This document shows, in pieces, positions 1 to 5,072 of a stretch of 39,452 bases of DNA. The DNA comes from an uncultured Eggerthella sp. (GTDB lineage Bacteria > Actinomycetota > Coriobacteriia > Coriobacteriales > Eggerthellaceae). A program made the position numbers and the translations under genes. The notes below the pieces were generated by a model. It searched no databases. It was not told the origin of the DNA and saw only the letters and a list, made by a program, of their open reading frames with translations. The stretch spans positions 1-39,452 of the forward strand of contig CALLDI010000008.1 in the NCBI GenBank assembly GCA_937998355.1, given 5' to 3'. The first letter of the stretch is position 1. The number at the start of each line of letters is the position of its first letter.

Positions 1-76
1 CCCTTATCGCATGGATTACGATTAGGCTCTGGACACACTTTCTTGCCTATAACCCGCAGAATGCGTATCGAGCGGC

Positions 77-110
77 ATAAAAAAACGGCTCTGGAATTCC
101 CAGAGCCGTT
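77..110 (-). terminator. Intrinsic terminator of the tRNA-Ala gene
   Basis: Perfect 11-bp inverted repeat (84-94 and 100-110) with a 5-nt loop. Read on the minus strand it is followed by a run of seven U residues (79-85 on the plus strand). It lies 8 bases beyond the CCA end of the minus-strand tRNA. The plus-strand reading has no U-run, so it acts in one direction only. Confidence 0.85.
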
Positions 111-118
111 CGATCTCA

Positions 119-194
119 TGGTGGAGACGATGGGGATCGAACCCACGACCTCAGCATTGCGAACGCTGCGCTCTCCCAACTGAGCTACGTCCCC
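119..194 (-). tRNA. tRNA-Ala, anticodon CGC, CCA end encoded
   Basis: The reverse complement folds into a standard 76-nt cloverleaf. The acceptor stem is GGGGACG/CGTCTCC, the D arm carries GCTCAGTTGGGAGAGC, the anticodon loop is TTCGCAA (anticodon CGC, reading GCG), and the T arm carries GGTTCGATCC. The 3' CCA is encoded. The acceptor stem has the G3-U70 wobble pair that AlaRS recognises, which supports the alanine assignment. It stands alone, with its own promoter and terminator. Confidence 0.95.
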
Positions 195-245
195 ATGATT
201 TCAAGATGAAACGCAGGCAGAACGCCTCGCATTTCGTCCTTCAAC

Positions 246-273
246 ATTGTACGCATGCAAATTTTCTTGTCAA
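246..273 (-). promoter_or_regulatory. Near-consensus promoter for tRNA-Ala
   Basis: On the minus strand TTGACA (268-273, a perfect -35) is separated by 16 bp from TACAAT (246-251, 5 of 6 matches to the -10). Transcription would start near 239, leaving a leader of about 45 nt before the tRNA. Such a strong core promoter fits a stable-RNA gene. Confidence 0.7.
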
Positions 274-393
274 ACGATTATGTTGATATGGTCGATGATC
301 ATAACGCGAAGAACCATATCGCATGTGGTCATGGCGTATCGATCGCATCGTGCAACAAGGAAGAGAGCGCGTCGAGGATGTTGCGGTGTCGTG

Positions 394-423
394 TTCCCGC
401 ATGTATCGTGCGTAAGCTATAAT
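394..423 (+). promoter_or_regulatory. Candidate promoter for the methyltransferase-fold gene
   Basis: A perfect -10 hexamer TATAAT lies at 418-423, 38 bp upstream of the ATG at 461. The best -35 at usual spacing is TTCCCG (394-399, 18-bp spacer), which is poor. The call rests on the -10. Nothing else was recognised in 274-393. Confidence 0.4.
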
Positions 424-460
424 GGCACGAACTGTTATTCAGCGTTAAAAGGCAGCTTCC

Positions 461-1348
461 ATGGCAGACATCCAAATGAGATTCGGCAAAGACATGCTCG
501 TGCTCTCGACGGGCTTCGCGCGCATCTTCGAGCAGCAAGGTTTCGACCTCAAGACAGAAGAGGCTTACGTTGATCTGTGCGAGCCAGAACTGATCGAGCA
601 GGCCTATCAGATGGAGAAGATGATCGGCACGCCGTGCTTGTGCACCGCGACCGAATGCATCACGAACGCCCGCCTCGCGCACGAGAAATTCGAGGGTCGC
701 GGTCCCGAGATCGCGGAGGGTGCTTGGGAGATGATCGATTCTTTCACACCGCAACATAGCCTTGCAGTGATCGGACCGACCGGCCTGCCGCTCGACGAGT
801 CGAGTGCGCCTTCGCTCAAGGCGTCGCGCAAGCAGTATCAGGATGCTGTCGCTGAGCTGGCGAACTATCCCTTCGATGCGCTCTATTTCAGTGATTTTTC
901 CAATGGTTACGATGCGCAGTGCGCGCTCATCGCTGCGCGTGCGATCTATGATGGTCCGATCTTCCTTTCGTTCGAGCTCACCGATGAAGGCACGCTGCCT
1001 TCTGCATCGCACACGCTCGAAGAGGCGGTTCGCTTGGCGGATGAATATGGGGCCGATGTGATCGGTGTTGCATCAGGGGCTCGTCCGGAGAAGCTCGAGG
1101 CTGTGGTGGCGACGTTGCGCGAAGCGACCGCGAAACCGATCATCGTCGAGCTGGTGGTGCGCGAGCTCATCGAGCGTGCGCTCAACCCTGATGCGGACAA
1201 TCCGTACTATTCGCCCGATACCATGGTCGAGGCTGCGTTGAAGCTACATGCCTGGGGCGTGCAGTTCGTGCGCGCGGCTGGCATGGCGAGCCCTGCCTAC
1301 ACCGGCGCGCTCGTCGCGACGCTCTCGGGCCTCGATGTCGTGGTGTAG
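461..1348 (+). CDS. Homocysteine S-methyltransferase-fold protein lacking the zinc cysteines
   Basis: A 295-residue protein resembling the homocysteine-binding barrel of MetH/BHMT-type enzymes. Landmarks are PELIEQAYQ (about 47-55), ITNARLAHEKFEGR (about 67-80), VIGPTG (about 103-108) and a C-terminal GVQF...SPAYTG block (about 265-281). In active family members three cysteines bind zinc: one in a G-x-NC motif and a CC pair in GGCCG-T-T-P. Here the matching stretches read GVASGARPEK (about 201-210) and VRAAGMASP (about 269-277), so all three ligands appear lost. An unusual cluster CLCTATEC (about 59-66) sits elsewhere. The ATG has AAAAGG 8 nt upstream. A small gene follows after 8 bp, probably in the same operon. 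Thiol methylation is unlikely; the real role is unknown. Confidence 0.7.
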   Translation: MADIQMRFGKDMLVLSTGFARIFEQQGFDLKTEEAYVDLCEPELIEQAYQMEKMIGTPCLCTATECITNARLAHEKFEGRGPEIAEGAWEMIDSFTPQHSLAVIGPTGLPLDESSAPSLKASRKQYQDAVAELANYPFDALYFSDFSNGYDAQCALIAARAIYDGPIFLSFELTDEGTLPSASHTLEEAVRLADEYGADVIGVASGARPEKLEAVVATLREATAKPIIVELVVRELIERALNPDADNPYYSPDTMVEAALKLHAWGVQFVRAAGMASPAYTGALVATLSGLDVVV

Positions 1349-1356
1349 GGGGCAAC

Positions 1357-1608
1357 ATGGGTAAGCTCGAGAAAAGTCCCGACTTCGGCGTGCTGCAAGA
1401 GTTCGTTGATAGCCTGTTCGTCGATACGGAAGAGGTTCCGCGGCTCGATATCGTGGTGCAGGCCGAAGCGCTCGACTTGAATCCTGATCTGCAAGAGATC
1501 GTCTCGCTCTTGCCGCCGGGCACTTACACGCGCGATAAGCTCTGCGATCAGTTCAACTCGTCGCTCTCATCACATGGGTGGGGATACTATTACGGAGCCG
1601 TTCATTAA
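1357..1608 (+). CDS. Small protein of unknown function, operon partner of the methyltransferase-fold gene
   Basis: An 83-residue acidic protein beginning MGKLEKSPDFGVLQEF. I do not recognise a family. It has no signal peptide, membrane segment or metal motif. The C-terminal half contains LLPPGTYTRDKLCDQ, followed by a glycine/aromatic end SSHGWGYYYGAVH. AGGGGG stands just upstream of the ATG, and the gene starts 8 bp after the previous stop, so co-translation is likely. Its TAA stop lies inside the loop of the following terminator hairpin. Ribosome binding site, spacing and terminator together make it a credible gene. A partner role for the neighbouring protein is inference only. Confidence 0.7.
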   Translation: MGKLEKSPDFGVLQEFVDSLFVDTEEVPRLDIVVQAEALDLNPDLQEIVSLLPPGTYTRDKLCDQFNSSLSSHGWGYYYGAVH

Positions 1609-1623
1609 GAGCGGCTCTTTTTT
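1595..1623 (+). terminator. Intrinsic terminator overlapping the end of the small gene
   Basis: Stem GAGCCG (1595-1600) pairs with CGGCTC (1612-1617), followed by six T residues (1618-1623). The 11-nt loop contains the TAA stop codon at 1606-1608, so the terminator begins inside the coding region. It separates the first operon from nrdDG. Confidence 0.75.
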
Positions 1624-1797
1624 GGCGTCCCATTCATCGGTTCTTCGCGACTGTTATTGTTGTTCGTATCAGGTCGTTCATCGCATTCCCGCCGTTCTTC
1701 TCGTGTCGTTCACTCCGCCCCCTCGCTGCTTGTCGGGGCGGGTATGCTGTTCAGTGGTTTTTTTGAGCCATATGGCAATAAATATCTATGTCAAGAC
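1624..1797. other. Non-coding stretch upstream of the nrdDG promoter
   Basis: Part of the 368-bp gap between the small gene and nrdD. No credible gene was found. It holds a GC-rich hairpin (CCGCCCC 1715-1721 with GGGGCGG 1735-1741, 13-nt loop, no adjacent T-run) and a perfect 10-bp palindrome GCCATATGGC at 1767-1776, about 20 bp upstream of the -35. The palindrome could be an operator; I cannot assign a regulator. Confidence 0.4.
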
Positions 1798-1826
1798 TTG
1801 TATCCTATATTTTCTGTTCATACTAT
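1798..1826 (+). promoter_or_regulatory. Promoter of the nrdDG operon
   Basis: TTGTAT (1798-1803) and TACTAT (1821-1826) are separated by 17 bp, each matching 4 of 6 (-35) and 5 of 6 (-10) consensus bases. The predicted start is near 1833, giving a leader of about 145 nt. A NrdR-like site covers the -10 and a second lies just downstream of the predicted start, which fits repression. Confidence 0.6.
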
Positions 1827-1835
1827 ATCTATACT
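1820..1835. promoter_or_regulatory. NrdR-box-like operator, site 1
   Basis: The core CTATATCTAT (1823-1832) resembles the NrdR consensus core CwAtATaTwG with two mismatches. It overlaps the promoter -10. It is paired with a second site exactly 32 bp downstream, about three helical turns, the usual spacing of NrdR box pairs. Confidence 0.6.
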
Positions 1836-1851
1836 GACTTGAGCGCACAGA

Positions 1852-1867
1852 CCACAAGATATTGTGC
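1852..1867. promoter_or_regulatory. NrdR-box-like operator, site 2
   Basis: CCACAAGATATTGTGC is close to the palindromic NrdR box ACAC-wAtATaTw-GTGT. Its core CAAGATATTG (1855-1864) differs at one base. It lies about 20 bp downstream of the predicted transcription start. NrdR is the ATP/dATP-sensing repressor of ribonucleotide reductase genes; its own gene is not in this window. Confidence 0.65.
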
Positions 1868-1976
1868 ATAACATGCGTAAAAGTCGTGGAAAACTAGGGG
1901 AAAAGAACAAAACGCCTCGTCACGCTCGACGGGCACGAACGCAGATCAAACACAGAACAATTAGGAGAGAAGCTGC

Positions 1977-4298
1977 ATGATTACATCAATTATCAAACGT
2001 GATGGTAGAGAGACGACGTTCGATCAGACCAAGATCGTCGATGCGATCGAGAAGGCTTTCCAGGCTTCTGGAGCCATGCAGGATCGCGCGGTCGCCGAAC
2101 AGATCACGGAAGCAGTCATCGCCAAGCTCGAGCATGGGGCGATCGAGGGCACGCCTACGGTCGAAGGTGTGCAGGACCTCGTTGAAGAGGCGCTCATCGA
2201 AGCGAACTTCAGCCAGACCGCGAAGGCCTACATCCTGTATCGCGCCGAGCGCAATCGCGTGCGCGATGTGAACAGCCGCCTCGTTCAGACCTTGAAGGAC
2301 ATCACGTTCTCGAAGGCTAGCGATTCCGACATGAAGCGCGAGAACGCCAATATCGACGCCGACACTGCTATGGGCACCATGCTCAAGTACGGTTCCGAAT
2401 CCGCCAAGCAGTTCTACGAGATGTGCGTCATCGATCCGCGCTTCGCTCGCGCGCATCGTGAAGGCGATATCCACATCCACGACATGGACTTCTACACCCT
2501 CACTACCACCTGCTGCCAGATCGACCTTCGTCGTCTGTTCAAGGGTGGTTTCTCAACGGGCCACGGCGTGCTGCGCGAGCCGAACGATATCGCCAGCTAT
2601 TCCGCGCTGGCATGCATCGCTATCCAGTCGAATCAGAACGACCAGCACGGTGGTCAGTCCATCTGCGACTTCGATTACGGCTTGGCGCTGGGCGTGAAGA
2701 AGACCTTCAAGCGTCTTTACAAGAAGCATCTGTTCGAGGCACTCAGCTTGCTCACCGATCTCGAGAACCCGAAAGAGACCGCCGAGATGATCATCGGTCG
2801 CGTCGAAGGGGAGACGGGTAAGGTCGCAAGCCTGGTCATGGATGCCACTTTCGAAGGAGCGCTCGAATCCGAACTCGCCGACCTGGGTGTCGAGGCAGAC
2901 GTTGCCAAGCGCGCGATGAACTACGCCGAATCCTGTGCGAAGCAGGATACCGATCGCACCACCTTCCAGGCTATGGAGGCGCTTGTCCACAACTTGAACA
3001 CCATGCACTCTCGTGCGGGTGCGCAGACGCCGTTCTCTTCGATCAACTACGGCATGGATACCTCCGCAGAAGGTCGCATGGTCATCAAGAACATTCTGCT
3101 GGCGACCGAAGAAGGTCTCGGCAGCGGCGAGACTCCCATCTTCCCGGTCCAGATCTTCCGCGTGAAGGAAGGCATCAATTACAATCCAGGCGATCCGAAC
3201 TACGATCTGTTCAAGCTCGCCATGCGCTGCTCGGCGAAGCGTCTGTTCCCGAACTTCAGCTTCGTGGACGCACCGTTCAACCTGCAGTATTACAAGGGTA
3301 CGCCCGAGACCGAGATCTCCTACATGGGTTGCCGTACGCGCGTCATGGGCAACGTGTACGACCCTGAACGCGAGATCACCACGGGTCGCGGCAACCTCAG
3401 CTTCACCTCCATCAACCTTCCGCGTCTCGCCATCCGTTCGAAGGGTGACCGCGAGCTGTTCTTCGACCTGCTCGATGCGAAGCTCTCGCTCGTCGTCGGT
3501 CAGCTCGACGAACGTTTTGCCATCCAGGCGAGCAAACATGTCTACAACGCTCCGTTCCTGATGGGTCAGGGCGTATGGATCGATTCCGAGAAGCTCTCCA
3601 TGAACGACACGCAGGAAGAAGTGCTCAAGCACGGTACGCTCACGGTCGGCTTCATCGGTCTGGCTGAAGCGCTCGTCGCGCTCACGGGTAGCCATCATGC
3701 GCAGGATCCTGAATCTCAGAAGCTGGGTCTTGAGATCGTTGGCCACATGCGCGGCTATCTCGATCGCCTGAGTCAGGAGCGCAAGATGAACTACTCGCTC
3801 ATCGCAACGCCTGCTGAAGGTCTATCCGGCCGTTTCGTCCGCATGGACCGCGAGCGCTACGGCTCGATCCCGGGCGTTACCGATCGTGATTACTACACCA
3901 ACGGCTTCCACGTGCCGGTCTATTACGACATCAACGCGTTCGACAAGATCTCGCTCGAAGCTCCGTATCATGCGCTCACCAACGGTGGTCACATCTCGTA
4001 CGTCGAGCTCGATGGCGATCCGTCGAACAACCTCGAAGCGTTCGAGTCCATCATCCGTCATATGAAGGAATCCGGCATCGGCTATGGTTCGGTCAACCAT
4101 CCGGTCGACCGCGACCCGGTGTGCGGCTTCAACGGCATCATCGGCGATCGTTGCCCGAAGTGCGGCCGCACGGAGGACGATAACGTCCGCTTCGAGCGCA
4201 TCCGCCGCATCACAGGTTACCTGGTCGGCACGCTCGATCGCTTCAACGATGCGAAGCGCGCCGAGGAATCCGATCGCGTCAAGCACTCGGTCGAGTAA
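1977..4298 (+). CDS. nrdD: Anaerobic ribonucleoside-triphosphate reductase (class III)
   Basis: A 773-residue glycyl-radical enzyme that reduces ribonucleoside triphosphates to deoxynucleotides without oxygen. An N-terminal ATP-cone (about 1-95, starting MITSIIKRDGRETTFDQTKI) provides allosteric control. The catalytic domain shows TTTCCQIDLRRLFKGGF, HGGQS, MHSRAGAQTPFSSINYG and YMGCRTRV. A zinc site (PVCGFNG about 713-719, RCPKCG about 724-729) precedes the C-terminal radical loop RITGYLVGTLDRFN, where Gly747 is the predicted radical residue. AGGAGA precedes the ATG. The stop overlaps the start of the activase gene by one base (TAATG), so the two are translationally coupled. Predicted NrdR sites upstream suggest control by the (d)ATP level. 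The gene marks the organism as capable of strictly anaerobic DNA synthesis. Confidence 0.97.
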   Translation: MITSIIKRDGRETTFDQTKIVDAIEKAFQASGAMQDRAVAEQITEAVIAKLEHGAIEGTPTVEGVQDLVEEALIEANFSQTAKAYILYRAERNRVRDVNSRLVQTLKDITFSKASDSDMKRENANIDADTAMGTMLKYGSESAKQFYEMCVIDPRFARAHREGDIHIHDMDFYTLTTTCCQIDLRRLFKGGFSTGHGVLREPNDIASYSALACIAIQSNQNDQHGGQSICDFDYGLALGVKKTFKRLYKKHLFEALSLLTDLENPKETAEMIIGRVEGETGKVASLVMDATFEGALESELADLGVEADVAKRAMNYAESCAKQDTDRTTFQAMEALVHNLNTMHSRAGAQTPFSSINYGMDTSAEGRMVIKNILLATEEGLGSGETPIFPVQIFRVKEGINYNPGDPNYDLFKLAMRCSAKRLFPNFSFVDAPFNLQYYKGTPETEISYMGCRTRVMGNVYDPEREITTGRGNLSFTSINLPRLAIRSKGDRELFFDLLDAKLSLVVGQLDERFAIQASKHVYNAPFLMGQGVWIDSEKLSMNDTQEEVLKHGTLTVGFIGLAEALVALTGSHHAQDPESQKLGLEIVGHMRGYLDRLSQERKMNYSLIATPAEGLSGRFVRMDRERYGSIPGVTDRDYYTNGFHVPVYYDINAFDKISLEAPYHALTNGGHISYVELDGDPSNNLEAFESIIRHMKESGIGYGSVNHPVDRDPVCGFNGIIGDRCPKCGRTEDDNVRFERIRRITGYLVGTLDRFNDAKRAEESDRVKHSVE

Positions 4299-4834
4299 TG
4301 ACCACATTGCGGATGTACGGAACCGCACCTGAGTCCATCGTCGATGGGCCCGGGCTGCGGTTCTCCGTATTCGTGCAGGGGTGTTCGCATCGCTGCCCGG
4401 GGTGTCACAATCCAGAATCTCAGCCAGCTGAAGGTGGGTATCTGTGCGAGCCCGCGGATATCGTGCGCGAGATCCACAAGAATCGACTCGTGCATGGTGT
4501 CACGCTGACCGGTGGAGAGCCGTTCGAGCAGACCGAGGGCATGTTCGAGCTCGCGCAGCTGTTGCGCGCGGAAGGCTACGATCTTTGGATCTATTCGGGG
4601 TATCTGTTCGAGGAATTGATGAACGGGCATCCTCACGAAAAGGCACCCGATCTGCTGGCGTTATGCGATGTGTTGGTGGATGGTCCGTTCGTCCAGTCGC
4701 TCACGAGTTATGAACTGCGGTGGAAGGGTTCATCGAACCAGCGTGTCATCGACTTGCCTGCAACGCTGAAGCAGGGAAGCGTGGTCTTGTGGCAGTCCGA
4801 AACGCTCGATTTCAGCGCGCCAAGTTCGTGGTAG
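4298..4834 (+). CDS. nrdG: Anaerobic ribonucleotide reductase activating protein (radical SAM)
   Basis: A 178-residue radical-SAM activase that places the glycyl radical on NrdD, using S-adenosylmethionine and a [4Fe-4S] cluster. The cluster motif is CSHRCPGC (C-x3-C-x2-C) within FVQGCSHRCPGCHNPES near residues 26-42. It is followed by the SAM-contacting TLTGGEPF (about 70-77). The N-terminal SIVDGPGLRFSVF is typical of the family. The ATG overlaps the nrdD stop by one base. Length is a little above the usual 155-175 residues. No terminator is visible after the stop; a repeat element begins 23 bp downstream. Confidence 0.95.
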   Translation: MTTLRMYGTAPESIVDGPGLRFSVFVQGCSHRCPGCHNPESQPAEGGYLCEPADIVREIHKNRLVHGVTLTGGEPFEQTEGMFELAQLLRAEGYDLWIYSGYLFEELMNGHPHEKAPDLLALCDVLVDGPFVQSLTSYELRWKGSSNQRVIDLPATLKQGSVVLWQSETLDFSAPSSW

Positions 4835-4857
4835 TGGGGGAGATGAGGGCATAAGAA

Positions 4858-5009
4858 AGTCACCCTCCTAGGATGAACCCACCTAAGGAAGGTGGGTGTT
4901 CGCAGCGAACTTCCTGGCTTTCGTATCAACGGACACGAATCCCCATTTCGCACGCAATGTAGAACTCCCTAGTATTAGTCATCGGTCCATCGCGTTATAG
5001 AGGGTGACT
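4858..5009. mobile_element. Inverted-repeat element with tandem hairpins, possible MITE or IS200/IS605-type end remnant
   Basis: A perfect 10-bp terminal inverted repeat, AGTCACCCTC (4858-4867) and GAGGGTGACT (5000-5009), bounds 152 bp between nrdG and addB. Inside are two adjacent hairpins: ACCCACCT/AGGTGGGT (4877-4884 and 4890-4897, 5-nt loop) and the palindrome GTTCGCAGCGAAC (4898-4910). Read on the minus strand, the hairpins sit about 20 nt from the element end, as the subterminal hairpins of IS200/IS605 right ends do. No target-site duplication is seen (flanks AGAA and ACCC). No transposase is present. It may be a non-autonomous or decayed element, or a structured RNA. Confidence 0.5.
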
Positions 5010-5072
5010 ACCCACAGTATATAAGGTTTGGGATAAAATAAAAAGCCAAATCAACCGTAGGAAAGCGTTTGT

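Noticed and set aside
3..80. Open frame ending at a TAA at 78-80, possibly the tail of a plus-strand gene (ends NPQNAYRAA)
   Set aside because: Only 25 codons lie in the window, no family can be recognised, and the stop is in A-rich terminator sequence; chance is as likely.
1715..1741. GC-rich hairpin upstream of nrdD as a terminator
   Set aside because: The nearest T-run is about 15 bases after the stem, too far for intrinsic termination, and a good terminator already exists at 1595-1623.
2553..3746. 397-codon minus-strand open frame inside nrdD
   Set aside because: It is antisense to a strongly conserved gene, its product is rich in Arg, His, Glu and Asp as expected from mirror codons of a GC-rich gene, and it has no ribosome binding site or motif.
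4708..4953. 81-codon minus-strand frame across the inverted-repeat element and the nrdG end
   Set aside because: It could be the tail of a decayed transposase, but it runs into nrdG antisense, lacks a ribosome binding site and shows no TnpB motif that I can identify.
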